Of a stretch of DNA of 64,000 bases, positions 15,799 to 26,302 are shown in pieces (the first letter of the stretch is position 1; every line of letters starts with the position of its first letter). Source of the stretch: Pseudomonas vanderleydeniana. GTDB lineage: Bacteria > Pseudomonadota > Gammaproteobacteria > Pseudomonadales > Pseudomonadaceae. Made by a program: the position numbers and the translations under genes. The DNA lies in contig NZ_CP077093.1 of assembly GCF_014268755.2 (NCBI RefSeq), forward strand, positions 2,406,001 to 2,470,000, written 5' to 3'. Under the pieces are notes generated by a model that saw only the letters and a program-made list of their open reading frames with translations, did not search any database and had not been told where the DNA came from.

Positions 15799-18423
15799 AT
15801 GGTTCAAGTTCGCAAACTGGTGTTAGCAATAGCGGCCGCTTCGGCGCTGTCTTCCGGTATGGCGCATGCCCTTGGGCTGGGGGAGATGACCCTGAAGTCG
15901 ACCCAGAACCAGCCACTGCTGGTGGAAATCGAATTGCAGGACGTTGGTGGCCTCAGTGCTTCCGACATCGTTCCCAGCCTCGCTTCTCCCCAGGCGTTCA
16001 GCGATGCCGGCGTCAATCGCCAGGACTTCCTGAATGACCTGACCTTCACGCCGGTCATCAATCCCAACGGTCGCAGTGTGGTTCGGGTCACCTCGAGCAA
16101 GCCGCTGTCCGAAGCCTATGTGCGCTTCCTGGTCCAGGTGCAGTGGCCTCAGGGCCGGCTGATGCGTGACTACAGCGTGCTGCTCGACCCATCGAAATAC
16201 GCCCCGGCCGGCGAAGCCGCCAAGCCTGCTGTCGCGCCGACCGCGCCAGTCACTGCGCCGACGAAAGCCAAGCAGTACACCACCGGTGCCAAGGATACCC
16301 TCTGGGAAATCGCCGCCCGTGAGCGTAATGGCGCTTCCGTGCAGCAGACCATGCTGGCTATCCAGGCCTTGAACCCGGGGGCCTTCGTCGGTGGCAACAT
16401 CAACCGGCTCAAGACCGGCCAGGTGTTGCGCATGCCTGACACCGTGCAGAGCACCGCCCTGCCGCAGTCCAAGGCCATCGCCGAGGTAGCCGCACAGAAC
16501 GCCGCCTGGCGCCAGGGCCGCCGTACGGGCCAGGGGCATGGCGGCAAGCAGCAGATCGACGCCACCCGACACAAGGGCGGCCAGGGTGCACCTGCTGCCG
16601 GCGAGCACAAGGACAAGCTGAGCCTGGTGTCCGCCGAGAGTGGCAAGAAGGGTGGCAAGGGCGCGGCCGGTGATAGCAAGAATCTCACCAACAAGCTGGC
16701 GATGACCCAGGAAAGCCTCGACGCCACCCGTCGTGACAATGCGGAGCTGAAGAGCCGCATGGAAGACCTGCAGAGCCAGCTGGACAAGCTGCAGCGTCTG
16801 ATCGATCTCAAGAACGACCAACTGGCCAAGCTGCAGGCCGAGGGTGCGGCCGCCGCTGCTGCGCCGGCCCCGGCTCAGCCGGCAGTATCGGCTGAACTGG
16901 TGGCCAAGCCTGTGGCTCCTGCTCCGGCTCCGGTTGCCGCTACGCCGACACCTGCTCCAGCCGAGGCTGCCAAGCCGATCGAGCCTGCGCCCCAGCCGGC
17001 GCCCACCGAAGAGCGCAAGCTCGACGACCTGCTGTCCAGTCCGATCCTGATGGGCCTGATCGCCGGTTCCGTGGTGCTGGTGGCGTTGCTGCTCCTGTTG
17101 TTGCTGGTCCGTCGTCGAAAGGCCCAGCAGGAAGCCGAGAAGCATCAGCGCATGGCCAAGGCGCTGTCCGAGGAAACCGACTTCTCGGCTGACCTGGACA
17201 TGCCGGAAAGCAGCTTCGAGGGCCTGGAGGTACCCGCGCCCAATGTAAAGTTGGCGCCGGCCCCGGCGCCGGCTCCCGCAGTTGAACATCCGATCGATGT
17301 GCTGGGTCAGGCCGAACTGCATATCCAGCGTGGTAGCCTGAACCAGGCCGCCGATCTGCTGGAAGAGGCAGTCAAGCTGGAGCCGCAGCGCAGTGATGTG
17401 CGTCTGAAGCTGATGGAAGTCTACGGTCGCCAGGGTGACCGCGATGCGTTCGTGCGCCAGGAGCAGCAATTGCCGGCCACGGGTGACAACCCGGCCAAGG
17501 TCGAGCAGCTCAAGAGTCGCTTCCCTAACATGGTCGTGGCGGCGGCTGCGGCTGCGGTCGGTCTTGGGGCGGCAGCTGCCGCAGCCGAGCTGGATGAACA
17601 GTTCGTCCAGGACCTGCTGCAGGATGACGAGCCGGCTCCGGTTGTCGTTCCGGAGCCCGTGGTGGCCGCGCCTGAACCGGCTGCGGACGTGTTCGACAAT
17701 GACTTCGATCTCAGCCTGGATGACCTGGAAGCCGCTTCTGCGGCGGTGACCCCGGTCGCTGCTCCGGCTGTCGAGGAAAGCCTGGACGACCTGCAGCTCG
17801 ATGACGACCTCAGCTTCGATTCGGTGCTGGCGCAGCAGACCGCGGCCAAGGACGAGCTGGATGGCCTGGACGACCTGGCCGACTTCGACCTGGACCTGGG
17901 AGGGGATGAGCCGGTCGCTGCGCCCCTGGCCGATGACGACTTCCTGCTCGGGCTGGCCGACGATCCGAAGGTGCCGGAAGGCGAGGTTCCGACTCTGGAT
18001 GCGCTGGACGACCTGGGGCTGCCGGCGGACTTCGACCTGTCGCTGGCCGATGACCTGGCTGGCAGCGATCTGGGGGCCGATGACCTGGCGATCGATGATC
18101 TGCTGGCTGACACCGGGCCGAATGCTTTCACCAACGAGCTCGATGACGTCAATGCCGAGCTGGATCGCCTGTCGCAGAGTCTGGAGCAGCCGCCGCTGGC
18201 AACGCCGAGCTTCACTGAGCAGGAGGACGCGCTGGGTGATGACGAGCCGGAGTTCGATTTCCTCGCAGGAACCGATGAGGCGGCGACCAAGCTCGATCTG
18301 GCCCAGGCCTACATCGACATGGATGACAAGGATGGCGCCCGCGACATTCTGGCTGAAGTGATCAGTGAAGGCAGTGACGTGCAGAAGACCGAAGCCCAGG
18401 AAATGCTCAAGCGCCTGGCTTGA
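15799..18423 (+). CDS. fimV: FimV/HubP-type polar landmark protein
   Basis: An 874-residue inner-membrane protein with a large periplasmic and an acidic cytoplasmic part; FimV promotes polar type IV pilus assembly and twitching. A signal peptide (MVQVRKLVLAIAAASALSSG) leads to the FimV N-terminal domain. A LysM-like peptidoglycan-binding unit lies near 155-215, a coiled coil near 295-350, an Ala/Pro-rich stretch, and one membrane segment near 415-437 (LMGLIAGSVVLVALLLLLLL). The cytoplasmic part has TPR-like helices (HIQRGSLNQAADLLEEAVKL) and a low-complexity D/E/A/L region. The C-terminal FimV domain ATKLDLAQAYIDMDDKDGAR is intact. It lies 208 bp after the asd paralogue. Confidence 0.95.
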   Translation: MVQVRKLVLAIAAASALSSGMAHALGLGEMTLKSTQNQPLLVEIELQDVGGLSASDIVPSLASPQAFSDAGVNRQDFLNDLTFTPVINPNGRSVVRVTSSKPLSEAYVRFLVQVQWPQGRLMRDYSVLLDPSKYAPAGEAAKPAVAPTAPVTAPTKAKQYTTGAKDTLWEIAARERNGASVQQTMLAIQALNPGAFVGGNINRLKTGQVLRMPDTVQSTALPQSKAIAEVAAQNAAWRQGRRTGQGHGGKQQIDATRHKGGQGAPAAGEHKDKLSLVSAESGKKGGKGAAGDSKNLTNKLAMTQESLDATRRDNAELKSRMEDLQSQLDKLQRLIDLKNDQLAKLQAEGAAAAAAPAPAQPAVSAELVAKPVAPAPAPVAATPTPAPAEAAKPIEPAPQPAPTEERKLDDLLSSPILMGLIAGSVVLVALLLLLLLVRRRKAQQEAEKHQRMAKALSEETDFSADLDMPESSFEGLEVPAPNVKLAPAPAPAPAVEHPIDVLGQAELHIQRGSLNQAADLLEEAVKLEPQRSDVRLKLMEVYGRQGDRDAFVRQEQQLPATGDNPAKVEQLKSRFPNMVVAAAAAAVGLGAAAAAAELDEQFVQDLLQDDEPAPVVVPEPVVAAPEPAADVFDNDFDLSLDDLEAASAAVTPVAAPAVEESLDDLQLDDDLSFDSVLAQQTAAKDELDGLDDLADFDLDLGGDEPVAAPLADDDFLLGLADDPKVPEGEVPTLDALDDLGLPADFDLSLADDLAGSDLGADDLAIDDLLADTGPNAFTNELDDVNAELDRLSQSLEQPPLATPSFTEQEDALGDDEPEFDFLAGTDEAATKLDLAQAYIDMDDKDGARDILAEVISEGSDVQKTEAQEMLKRLA

Positions 18424-18498
18424 GTCGATCCGCCCGCGATAGACACGACGGCAGCCCTCGGGCTGCCGTTGTCGTTTGCGTGGCGGGCCGATGGTCAC

Positions 18499-19158
18499 TC
18501 AGCTCAGCAGGTCCTCGTAGAAGGCGCCGAACGGGCGCGTTGGATGGGCGATCTGGATTTCCAGGATCCATAGGCCGACATCCGGGCAGGCTTCGAAATC
18601 GCCCAGATCGCCGGCGCGGTAGATGGCGTGGGGGAAGTCGCTGACCCTGTGGCCCTTGATCTCCAGGTTCAGGATCCAGCCCATGGCCACGGCCTGTTCC
18701 TCGGCGTAGCGATACAGTTCGGGGCCACTGACGCGCTGTTGTTCCCAGTGATCCCGGACACGATCGAACAGGGTCTTGGCCGCTGCTGCGCAGGCGATCA
18801 TCTCGGGGTCGTTGCCCGTGGTGAGCGTAGCGCCCGAGTCGCCTTCGTGGCGGTCCCAGACCACGCCCAGGTCGATGAAGAAAATATCGTTCTCGCCCAG
18901 CGCCGGGTCGCCCTCGGAGCGCTGCTTGAAGGTCTTCAGGGTGTTGGTGCCGAAGCGGATCAGTAGGGGGTGCCAGATGCGGTCCATGCCTTGTTCCTTG
19001 AGAACTTCAAGGCCCATCGCCCGGGCTTGCGACTCGAGCATGCCGGGCTTTATGCGCCGGGCCATTTCCTCGATGGCCTGCCAGGTCATGCGTTTGGCGT
19101 GGAGCATGCCGTCCAGGCTGTAGGCCTGGCCGACCGCCTGTTTATCGATTGCGTTCAT
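18499..19158 (-). CDS. M24 (aminopeptidase P-like) family metallopeptidase
   Basis: A 219-residue protein with the pita-bread fold of M24 peptidases. Candidate metal ligands are D96 and D107 in FIDLGVVWDRHEGDSGATLT, the His in HRVSDFPHAIYRAG, and the Glu in WILEIQIAHP. The second C-terminal Glu usual in the family is not obvious in the short tail. There is no N-terminal creatinase domain, so it resembles short M24 proteins such as ectoine hydrolase relatives. It is convergent with fimV and divergent from truA. Substrate unknown. Confidence 0.8.
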   Translation of the reverse strand: MNAIDKQAVGQAYSLDGMLHAKRMTWQAIEEMARRIKPGMLESQARAMGLEVLKEQGMDRIWHPLLIRFGTNTLKTFKQRSEGDPALGENDIFFIDLGVVWDRHEGDSGATLTTGNDPEMIACAAAAKTLFDRVRDHWEQQRVSGPELYRYAEEQAVAMGWILNLEIKGHRVSDFPHAIYRAGDLGDFEACPDVGLWILEIQIAHPTRPFGAFYEDLLS

Positions 19159-19307
19159 TCATCGGCTCTCGGGTAGGGGGTCTATCGTTATGTTTTTTTG
19201 TATATAGCGATATTTTCCGCGGTGGCGCAATCTTCGCGGCCGACGCCTGGCTGTCGCGTGCTGCAAACTAATAGCATCCGGTGCGTGGCGTCCTTGGGCG
19301 ACGGCCT

Positions 19308-19313
19308 TATAAT
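19308..19313 (+). promoter_or_regulatory. Candidate -10 box (TATAAT) upstream of truA
   Basis: A perfect TATAAT stands about 65 bp before the truA start, but no good TTGACA-like -35 is found 16-18 bp upstream. It is offered as the likely promoter region of the truA-trpF group. Confidence 0.4.
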
Positions 19314-19378
19314 GCACGCCTTTGCGTCCATCATCAGGCTGTAAGTTCTTGGCAAATATAGATAACCCGGCTGCCGAA

Positions 19379-20203
19379 ATGGCGGCCGAAGGCTTTTACC
19401 GAATCGCCCTGGGTGTGGAATACAAGGGCTCGCGCTATCGCGGCTGGCAGCGCCAGGCCTCGGGTGTGCTGTCGGTCCAGGAGACCCTGGAAGACGCGCT
19501 GTCGAAGGTGGCGGATTCGCCGGTTTCGCTGATGTGCGCCGGGCGTACCGATGCCGGGGTGCACGCGTGCGGGCAGGTGGTTCACTTCGATACCCGCGCC
19601 GAGCGCTCGATGAAGGCCTGGACCATGGGCGCCAACATCAACCTGCCCCATGACATCAGTGTCAGCTGGGCCAAGGTCATGCCGGCGCATTTTCATGCCC
19701 GTTTCAAGGCGATCGCCCGGCGCTACCGGTACGTGATCTACAACGACCAGATCCGCCCGGCGCACCTCAACGAGGAAATCACCTGGAACCACCGGCCGCT
19801 GGATGAACAGCGCATGGCCGAGGCCGCGCGCTACCTGGTAGGTACCCACGACTTCAGTGCCTTCCGCGCCGGGCAGTGCCAGGCCAAGTCGCCGATCAAG
19901 GAAGTGCATCACCTGCGGGTGACCCGGCACGGCAAGATGATTGTCATCGATATCCGGGCCGGCGCCTTTCTGCACCACATGGTGCGCAACATCGCCGGAG
20001 TGCTGATGACCATCGGGGCCGGCGAGCGTCCGGTCGAGTGGGCCCGTGAAGTGCTGGAAAGCCGTATCCGCCGCACGGGTGGGGTGACCGCGCATCCGTT
20101 CGGCCTGTACCTGGTGCAGGTGGAGTACCGCGACGAGTTCGAGTTGCCCGAGCGTTATATCGGGCCACACTTCCTGACCGGATTCTCGGAGCTTGCCGGC
20201 TGA
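19379..20203 (+). CDS. truA: tRNA pseudouridine(38-40) synthase TruA
   Basis: A 274-residue enzyme isomerising uridines 38-40 in the anticodon stem. GVEYKGSRYRGWQRQ is the N-terminal motif. LMCAGRTDAGVHACGQVVHF contains the catalytic Asp of the GRTDxGVHA signature. The later FHARFKAIARRYRYVIYN and GAFLHHMVRNIAGVLMTIG motifs are intact. The start is uncertain: ATG 19379 has no clear ribosome site, and the in-frame TTG at 19349 would add ten residues (MANIDNPAAE). Confidence 0.94.
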   Translation: MAAEGFYRIALGVEYKGSRYRGWQRQASGVLSVQETLEDALSKVADSPVSLMCAGRTDAGVHACGQVVHFDTRAERSMKAWTMGANINLPHDISVSWAKVMPAHFHARFKAIARRYRYVIYNDQIRPAHLNEEITWNHRPLDEQRMAEAARYLVGTHDFSAFRAGQCQAKSPIKEVHHLRVTRHGKMIVIDIRAGAFLHHMVRNIAGVLMTIGAGERPVEWAREVLESRIRRTGGVTAHPFGLYLVQVEYRDEFELPERYIGPHFLTGFSELAG

Positions 20204-20266
20204 CGCCCGGAAAAGCATTTGCTACCATCCGGGACTTTATCCGGAAAACCTTGGGGTTCTGACGAA

Positions 20267-20887
20267 ATGTCCGCCGTTCGCAGCAAAATTTGCGGAATCA
20301 CCCGCATTGAAGATGCGTTGGCCGCGGTCGAGGCCGGAGCCGATGCCATCGGGTTCGTGTTCTATGCCAAGAGTCCCCGGGCGGTGACCTTCCAGCAGGC
20401 GCGGGCCATCATTGCCGCGCTGCCGCCGTTCGTCACCACCGTGGGCCTGTTCGTCAACGCCAGCCGTTGCGAACTGGGCGAAATTCTCGACGCGGTGCCG
20501 CTGGACCTCTTGCAGTTCCATGGCGATGAGACCAGCGCGCAGTGCGAAGGCTTCAATCGGCCGTACATCAAGGCGCTGCGGGTCAAGGCCGGTGACGACA
20601 TCGCCGCGGCCTGCCAGGCCTACCCCGGGGCCAGTGGCATCCTGCTCGACACCTATGTCGAAGGCGTGCCGGGGGGAACCGGTGAGGTATTCGACTGGTC
20701 TCTGGTGCCGCAGGGCCTGGACAAGCCGATCATCCTGGCCGGTGGCCTGACCGCGGACAACGTGGCGCAGGCCATCGCCCAGGTCAAGCCGTATGCCGTG
20801 GATACCAGCGGTGGGGTCGAACTGAGCAAGGGCATCAAGGACCCCGCGAAGATCAAGGCGTTCATCCAGGCCGTACGCGCCAGTTGA
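20267..20887 (+). CDS. trpF: Phosphoribosylanthranilate isomerase TrpF
   Basis: A 206-residue TIM barrel performing the Amadori rearrangement of N-(5-phosphoribosyl)anthranilate in tryptophan synthesis. The start [20 protein letters not shown] holds the catalytic Cys; [18 protein letters not shown] (general acid Asp) and [15 protein letters not shown] plus VDTSGGVE form the phosphate-binding face. As in other pseudomonads it stands apart from trpBA, between truA and accD. The ATG at 20267 gives the family N-terminus; upstream in-frame starts lie outside it. Confidence 0.96.
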   Translation: MSAVRSKICGITRIEDALAAVEAGADAIGFVFYAKSPRAVTFQQARAIIAALPPFVTTVGLFVNASRCELGEILDAVPLDLLQFHGDETSAQCEGFNRPYIKALRVKAGDDIAAACQAYPGASGILLDTYVEGVPGGTGEVFDWSLVPQGLDKPIILAGGLTADNVAQAIAQVKPYAVDTSGGVELSKGIKDPAKIKAFIQAVRAS

Positions 20888-20993
20888 TCGCCGATGTGAC
20901 GGGCGGCAATCTGCCGCCGTCCATGCTTACCGCCACAGAAAACAGGCGGGCCCGGTTGTCCGACGGGCCGAAAACGAATTGGAGAAAGAAAGC

Positions 20994-21914
20994 ATGAGCA
21001 ACTGGTTAGTAGACAAACTGATCCCTTCGATCATGCGTTCCGAGGTGAAGAAGAGCTCGGTGCCCGAGGGCCTGTGGCACAAGTGCCCGTCGTGCGACGC
21101 GGTGCTCTATCGTCCGGAGCTGGAAAAGACCCTGGACGTCTGCCCCAAGTGCAACCACCACATGCGTATTGGCGCCCGCGCCCGCATCGACATCTTCCTG
21201 GACGCCGAAGGCCGTGCCGAGCTGGGGGCTGACCTGGAGCCGGTCGACCGCCTGAAGTTCCGCGATGGCAAGAAGTACAAGGACCGCCTGAGCGCGGCGC
21301 AGAAGCAGACCGGCGAAAAAGACGCCCTGGTCTCGATGAGCGGTACCCTGCTGGGCATGCCGATCGTGGTGTCCGCGTTCGAATTCTCGTTCATGGGCGG
21401 TTCCATGGGTGCCATCGTCGGCGAGCGTTTCGTGCGTGCCGCCAACTATGCCCTGGAAAAACGCTGCCCGATGGTCTGCTTCTCGGCTTCCGGCGGTGCG
21501 CGGATGCAGGAAGCGCTGATCTCGCTGATGCAGATGGCCAAGACTTCGGCCGTGCTGGCTCGCCTGCGTGAAGAAGGCCTGCCGTTCATCTCCGTATTGA
21601 CCGACCCGGTCTACGGTGGCGTTTCCGCCAGCCTGGCGATGCTCGGCGACGTGATCGTCGGTGAGCCGAAGGCGCTGATCGGCTTCGCCGGCCCGCGCGT
21701 GATCGAGCAGACCGTGCGCGAGAAGCTGCCGGAAGGCTTCCAGCGCAGCGAGTTCCTGCTGGAGCACGGTGCCATCGACATGATCATCCCGCGCCAGGAA
21801 CTGCGCCCACGCCTGGGTAGCCTGCTGGCCCAGATGATGGGTCTGCCGACGCCGGCTTACGTGGCGGCACCTGTCGAGCCTGTCGTTGTTCCACCGGCCC
21901 CGGCAAACGTATGA
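20994..21914 (+). CDS. accD: Acetyl-CoA carboxylase carboxyltransferase beta subunit AccD
   Basis: A 306-residue subunit that with AccA transfers CO2 from biotin to acetyl-CoA, forming malonyl-CoA for fatty acid synthesis. The N-terminal four-Cys zinc ribbon [20 protein letters not shown] plus PKC binds RNA/DNA and substrate. The crotonase-like core includes [18 protein letters not shown] and [19 protein letters not shown] 20994 follows GGAGAAAG. The folC start overlaps its stop codon (ATGA), so the two are translationally coupled. Confidence 0.97.
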   Translation: MSNWLVDKLIPSIMRSEVKKSSVPEGLWHKCPSCDAVLYRPELEKTLDVCPKCNHHMRIGARARIDIFLDAEGRAELGADLEPVDRLKFRDGKKYKDRLSAAQKQTGEKDALVSMSGTLLGMPIVVSAFEFSFMGGSMGAIVGERFVRAANYALEKRCPMVCFSASGGARMQEALISLMQMAKTSAVLARLREEGLPFISVLTDPVYGGVSASLAMLGDVIVGEPKALIGFAGPRVIEQTVREKLPEGFQRSEFLLEHGAIDMIIPRQELRPRLGSLLAQMMGLPTPAYVAAPVEPVVVPPAPANV

Positions 21915-23218
21915 CCGAACGTACCCTGGGCGACTGGCTCGCCTACCTGGAGCAATTGCATCCATCGGCCATCGACATGGGGTTGGAGCGCTCGCAAGAG
22001 GTAGCGAACCGCATGGGGCTGGGCAAGCCGGCGCCTCGGGTAGTGACCGTGACCGGCACCAACGGCAAGGGCTCGACCTGTGCCTTCGTGGCCTCCCTGC
22101 TCATGGCGCAGGGCCTCAAGGTCGGTGTCTACAGCTCGCCGCATCTGCTGCGCTACAACGAGCGTGTGCAGATCAATGGTGTCGAGGCGAGCGATGCCCA
22201 GTTGTGCGAAGCCTTCGTCGCACTGGAGGCCGGTCGTGGCGAAACCTCGCTGACCTATTTCGAGATGGGCACCCTGGCGGCGTTCTGGCTGTTCGAGCGT
22301 GAGCAGCTGGATGCCGTGGTGCTGGAAGTGGGGTTGGGCGGGCGTCTGGACACGGTCAACGTGGTCGACGCCGACTTCGCCCTGGTGACCAGCATCGGTG
22401 TCGATCATGCCGAGTACCTGGGCAACACCCGTGAGTCGGTGGCCTACGAGAAGGCCGGGATCTTCCGTGCCGGCCGGCCGGCGCTGTGTGGCGACCTGAA
22501 CCCGCCCCAGCCGCTGCTGGACAAGGCGCGCGAGCTGGGTAGCCCGCTGTTCCTGCGTGGTCGCGACTTCGATCTCGCTTCCACCGAGCGGTATTGGCAG
22601 TGGCGGGGGCTTGATGACAAGGGCCGGCCGCTCGAGCTGCAGGACCTGCCGTTGCTGGACCTGCCGATGGAAAACGCCGCGCTGGCGCTCCAGGCCTATG
22701 CATTGATGGGCTTGCCCTGGCAGCCCGAGCGTATCGCCGCAGCGTTGCAGGCAACGCGGATCGTGGGTCGGCTGGACCGGCGCACCGTCAATTGGCAGGG
22801 GCGGCCGGTCAGGTTGATGCTGGATGTCGGGCATAATCCGCATGCCGCCGAGTACCTGGCCCAGCGCCTGGCGCGCCAGCCGCTGGCCGGGCGACGCCTG
22901 GCGGTGTTTGGCCTGCTGTCGGACAAGGATCTCGATGGCGTGCTGGCGCAGTTGCAGGCCCACGTGCAGCATTGGGCGGTCACGTCGCTGCAGTCGCCGC
23001 GCAGTCGCCCGGCCTCGGACCTGCAGGCTGCCTTGCAGGCCCGTGGTGCGGCGGTGACGGCTTACGAAAGTGTTGCGGCGGCATTGGAAGGGCAGTGTGC
23101 CCAGGCCGAAGCCGGTGATGAGATTTTGTTGTTCGGATCGTTCTTTTGCGTAGCCGAGGCGCTGGAATGGCTGGCCCGGCGCGACACGGAGGAAGCTGCA
23201 GATGGCATTGCTGGATAG
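21911..23218 (+). CDS. folC: Bifunctional dihydrofolate/folylpolyglutamate synthase FolC
   Basis: A 435-residue Mur-ligase-fold enzyme that adds glutamate to dihydropteroate and folates. [21 protein letters not shown] is the P-loop; [18 protein letters not shown] the folate loop; [15 protein letters not shown] and [17 protein letters not shown] the Mg/ATP region; [18 protein letters not shown] the C-terminal domain motif. It overlaps accD by 4 nt and the following SPOR gene by 17 nt, giving a tight accD-folC-SPOR operon. Confidence 0.96.
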   Translation: MTERTLGDWLAYLEQLHPSAIDMGLERSQEVANRMGLGKPAPRVVTVTGTNGKGSTCAFVASLLMAQGLKVGVYSSPHLLRYNERVQINGVEASDAQLCEAFVALEAGRGETSLTYFEMGTLAAFWLFEREQLDAVVLEVGLGGRLDTVNVVDADFALVTSIGVDHAEYLGNTRESVAYEKAGIFRAGRPALCGDLNPPQPLLDKARELGSPLFLRGRDFDLASTERYWQWRGLDDKGRPLELQDLPLLDLPMENAALALQAYALMGLPWQPERIAAALQATRIVGRLDRRTVNWQGRPVRLMLDVGHNPHAAEYLAQRLARQPLAGRRLAVFGLLSDKDLDGVLAQLQAHVQHWAVTSLQSPRSRPASDLQAALQARGAAVTAYESVAAALEGQCAQAEAGDEILLFGSFFCVAEALEWLARRDTEEAADGIAG

Positions 23219-23900
23219 GGCTTACAAGCAGCGGATGGTTGGCGCGCTGGTATTGGTGGCGCTGGCGGTGATCTTCCTGCCGATGCTGTTTTCCCGTCAG
23301 GATGAGCAGCGTCAGGTGCGTGTCGACCCACCGCCGGCGCCGCAGGCTTCGGCCATGCCCCAGGTGCGTGTCGAACCGGTGGCGGTGCCTGAGCCGCAGG
23401 TGCTGCCGCAGGAATCGATGCCGCCTGAGGAAGACGAGGTGGTGGCTGCTCCGGCAGCGCCCGCGGCCAAGCCGGTCGTTACGGCTCCTGTCGCACCCGC
23501 CGCCAAGCCGGTGGCTCCAGCGGTCGCGACCAAGCCGGCGACGCCGGTGCCTGCCCCGGCCGCCAAGCCAGCGGCTGCCCCCGTGCAGACGCCAGCCCAG
23601 GTCGTGGCACAGGCCCCTGCCAAGCTCGATACCACGCAGAACCGCGTGGACCCCAACGGCCTGCCGATCAGCTGGTCGGTGCAGTTGGCCAGCCTGTCGA
23701 GCCGAGAGGGCGCCGAGAGCCTGCAGAAGAACCTGCGTAGTCAGGGCTACAACGCCTATATCCGTTCCGCCGAAGGCAAGAACCGGGTATTTGTCGGTCC
23801 CCTGATCGAGCGCGCGGAGGCTGATCGCCTGCGTGACCTGCTCGGTCGTCAGCAGAACCTGAAGGGTTTTGTCGTCCGTTTCCAACCCGAGCGCGGTTAA
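23202..23900 (+). CDS. SPOR-domain cell-division protein (DedD-like)
   Basis: A 232-residue protein with a short cytoplasmic start, one membrane helix (MVGALVLVALAVIFLPMLF, about 11-29), a long Ala/Pro/Val-rich periplasmic linker (about 45-140) and a C-terminal SPOR domain (about 150-230; SWSVQLASLSSREGAESLQ, then NRVFVGPLIERAEADRL). SPOR domains bind denuded septal peptidoglycan, so the protein is probably recruited to the division site. The folC-dedD-cvpA-purF order matches E. coli, supporting the DedD assignment. Confidence 0.88.
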   Translation: MALLDRAYKQRMVGALVLVALAVIFLPMLFSRQDEQRQVRVDPPPAPQASAMPQVRVEPVAVPEPQVLPQESMPPEEDEVVAAPAAPAAKPVVTAPVAPAAKPVAPAVATKPATPVPAPAAKPAAAPVQTPAQVVAQAPAKLDTTQNRVDPNGLPISWSVQLASLSSREGAESLQKNLRSQGYNAYIRSAEGKNRVFVGPLIERAEADRLRDLLGRQQNLKGFVVRFQPERG

Positions 23901-23994
23901 GCGCCGGGTTGTACGAAATCCACCGAACAATCGCCTTACCAGCAAGGCGGCGCTCTGCTAAAATGCGCCGCCTTATCCGTCTGTAGGCTGCACT

Positions 23995-24552
23995 GTGCCA
24001 TTTACCTGGGTTGACTGGGCGATTATCGCGGTAATCGTCGTTTCTGCTTTGATCAGCTTGAGCCGCGGCTTCGTCAAGGAAGCCTTGTCCCTGCTCACCT
24101 GGATCATCGCCGGTGTCGTCGCCTGGATGTTCGGTGGCTCGCTGTCCGTGTACCTCACCGACTATATCCAGACACCTTCGGCACGCGTGATCGCGGGCTG
24201 TGCAATCATGTTCGTCGCGACCCTGCTGGTCGGCGCCATGATCAATTACCTCATCGGCGAGCTGATTCGCGTCACCGGCCTGTCCGGGACCGATCGCTTT
24301 CTCGGCATGGCCTTCGGCGCCGCGCGTGGCGCGCTGCTGGTGGTCGTCGCGGTCGGGCTGCTCAGCCTCGGGCCGGTACAGCAGGACCAGTGGTGGCAGG
24401 AGTCCCGGCTCGTGCCACAATTTTTAATGGTTGCAGATTGGTCAAAGAACCTCATATTGGGGTGGAGCAGTCAGTGGCTAGCCAGCGGAATCAGCGTACC
24501 CGCTGATATTCCGTTCAAGGAGCATCTCTTGCCGGGCAAACCCGCCCAGTAA
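23995..24552 (+). CDS. cvpA: CvpA family inner-membrane protein
   Basis: A 185-residue protein with four predicted membrane helices (about 6-25, 27-50, 65-88, 100-125) and the family core FTWVDWAIIAVIVVSALISL plus RGFVKEALSLLTWIIAG. CvpA is needed for colicin V production in E. coli and for envelope stress resistance; its molecular activity is not established. The start is GTG. The gap before it contains a strong hairpin AAGGCGGCGC/GCGCCGCCTT (23944-23974) without a T-run. purF follows after 41 bp, as in E. coli. Confidence 0.93.
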   Translation: MPFTWVDWAIIAVIVVSALISLSRGFVKEALSLLTWIIAGVVAWMFGGSLSVYLTDYIQTPSARVIAGCAIMFVATLLVGAMINYLIGELIRVTGLSGTDRFLGMAFGAARGALLVVVAVGLLSLGPVQQDQWWQESRLVPQFLMVADWSKNLILGWSSQWLASGISVPADIPFKEHLLPGKPAQ

Positions 24553-24593
24553 GAGTCGTTCAGTTCAGATTCATTAAGTAGGGGTTGCGTCGC

Positions 24594-26099
24594 ATGTGTG
24601 GCATCGTCGGTATCGTCGGTAAGTCGAACGTCAATCAGGCGCTGTATGACGCGCTAACCGTGCTCCAGCACCGCGGCCAGGACGCTGCCGGTATCGTGAC
24701 CAGCCATGACGGCCGGTTATTCCTGCGCAAGGACAATGGATTGGTCCGCGACGTATTCCAGCAGCGCCACATGCAGCGCCTGGTAGGTCACATGGGCATC
24801 GGTCATGTGCGCTACCCGACTGCCGGCAGCTCGACTTCGGCTGAAGCCCAGCCGTTCTACGTCAACTCGCCATACGGCATCACCCTGGCGCACAACGGCA
24901 ACCTGACCAACGTCGAACAGTTGGCCAAGGAAATCTACGAGTCCGACCTGCGTCACGTGAACACCAACTCCGACTCGGAAGTGCTGCTCAACGTGTTCGC
25001 CCATGAGTTGGCCCTGCGCGGCAAGCTGCAGCCGACCGAGGAAGACGTGTTTGCCGCAGTCACCGACGTGCACAACCGTTGCGTTGGCGGCTACGCGGTG
25101 GTGGCGATGATCACCGGCTACGGTATCGTCGGTTTCCGCGATCCCCATGGCATCCGTCCGATCGTGTTCGGTCAGCGTCACACCGATGAAGGCGTCGAGT
25201 ACATGATCGCCTCCGAGAGCGTGTCCCTGGATGTGCTCGGCTTCACCCTGATCCGCGACCTGGCCCCGGGCGAAGCGGTCTACATCACCGAAGACGGCAA
25301 GCTGCACACCCGTCAGTGCGCGACCAACCCGAGCCTGACCCCGTGCATCTTCGAGCACGTCTACCTGGCGCGTCCGGACTCGATCATCGACGGTGTGTCG
25401 GTGTACAAGGCGCGTCTGCGCATGGGTGAGAAGCTGGCCGAGAAGATCCTGCGCGAGCGTCCCGACCATGGCATCGACGTGGTCATCCCGATTCCGGACA
25501 CCAGCCGTACCGCGGCCCTGGAGCTGGCGAACCACCTGGGTGTGAAGTTCCGCGAAGGCTTCGTGAAGAACCGCTACATCGGCCGGACCTTCATCATGCC
25601 GGGCCAGGCCGCACGGAAGAAATCCGTACGCCAGAAGCTCAACGCCATCGAGCTGGAATTCCGCGGCAAGAACGTGATGCTGGTGGACGACTCGATCGTG
25701 CGCGGCACCACCTGCAAGCAGATCATCCAGATGGCCCGTGAAGCCGGCGCGAAGAACGTCTACTTCTGCTCGGCGGCACCAGCCGTGCGTTACCCGAACG
25801 TCTACGGCATCGACATGCCGAGTGCTCATGAACTGATCGCCCACAACCGTACCACCCAGGACGTTGCCGACCTCATCGGTGCCGACTGGCTGGTCTATCA
25901 GGACCTGCCGGACCTGATCGAGGCCGTGGGCGGTGGCAAGATCAAGATCGAACAGTTCGACTGTGCGGTATTCGACGGCAAGTACGTGACCGGCGATATC
26001 GACGAGCACTATCTGAACCGGATCGAGCAGGCGCGCAACGACGCGGCCAAGGCCAAGACCCAGGCGGTCAGCGCGATCATCGACCTTTACAACAACTGA
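24594..26099 (+). CDS. purF: Amidophosphoribosyltransferase PurF
   Basis: A 501-residue enzyme for the first committed purine step, PRPP plus glutamine to phosphoribosylamine. Removal of Met exposes the Ntn nucleophile Cys in [15 protein letters not shown], which fixes the start at 24594 (an in-frame TTG at 24585 would bury it). [20 protein letters not shown] and HNGNLTN are glutaminase motifs. The PRPP loop is [13 protein letters not shown] near 363. No iron-sulfur propeptide is present, as in the E. coli type. No PurR palindrome was recognised upstream. Confidence 0.97.
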   Translation: MCGIVGIVGKSNVNQALYDALTVLQHRGQDAAGIVTSHDGRLFLRKDNGLVRDVFQQRHMQRLVGHMGIGHVRYPTAGSSTSAEAQPFYVNSPYGITLAHNGNLTNVEQLAKEIYESDLRHVNTNSDSEVLLNVFAHELALRGKLQPTEEDVFAAVTDVHNRCVGGYAVVAMITGYGIVGFRDPHGIRPIVFGQRHTDEGVEYMIASESVSLDVLGFTLIRDLAPGEAVYITEDGKLHTRQCATNPSLTPCIFEHVYLARPDSIIDGVSVYKARLRMGEKLAEKILRERPDHGIDVVIPIPDTSRTAALELANHLGVKFREGFVKNRYIGRTFIMPGQAARKKSVRQKLNAIELEFRGKNVMLVDDSIVRGTTCKQIIQMAREAGAKNVYFCSAAPAVRYPNVYGIDMPSAHELIAHNRTTQDVADLIGADWLVYQDLPDLIEAVGGGKIKIEQFDCAVFDGKYVTGDIDEHYLNRIEQARNDAAKAKTQAVSAIIDLYNN

Positions 26100-26161
26100 T
26101 TGGAACCCGGCCCTGCGGCGCGGCGTCTGGTATGCCGCGTTCCTTGAACTGGCCGCGATCC

Positions 26162-26238
26162 CTGTAGGAGCAGGGCTTGCCCGCGAAGAGGCCGCCCAAG
26201 GCCACCAAAAGCTTCGCGGGCAAGCCGCGCGCCTACAG
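26162..26238. repeat. REP hairpin between purF and metZ
   Basis: The arms CTGTAGGAGCAGGGCTTGCC (from 26162) and the complement GGGCAAGCCGCGCGCCTACAG (to 26238) form a long imperfect hairpin with inner CGCGAAG/CTTCGCG pairing. It belongs to the TGTRGGAGC REP family common in pseudomonad intergenic DNA. Confidence 0.8.
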
Positions 26239-26302
26239 TCATATGCGTCTCTCCAGGGGCCGGTTCCGTATCTTCCAAAGATTGAGAGCAAGGAGTGGCA
26301 GC

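Noticed and set aside
15823..18498. An open frame of nearly 900 codons on the minus strand opposite fimV
   Set aside because: It is a mirror of the fimV codon pattern in GC-rich DNA; the product is low-complexity Gln/Arg/His-rich with no domain, and the sense strand encodes the recognisable LysM and FimV domains.
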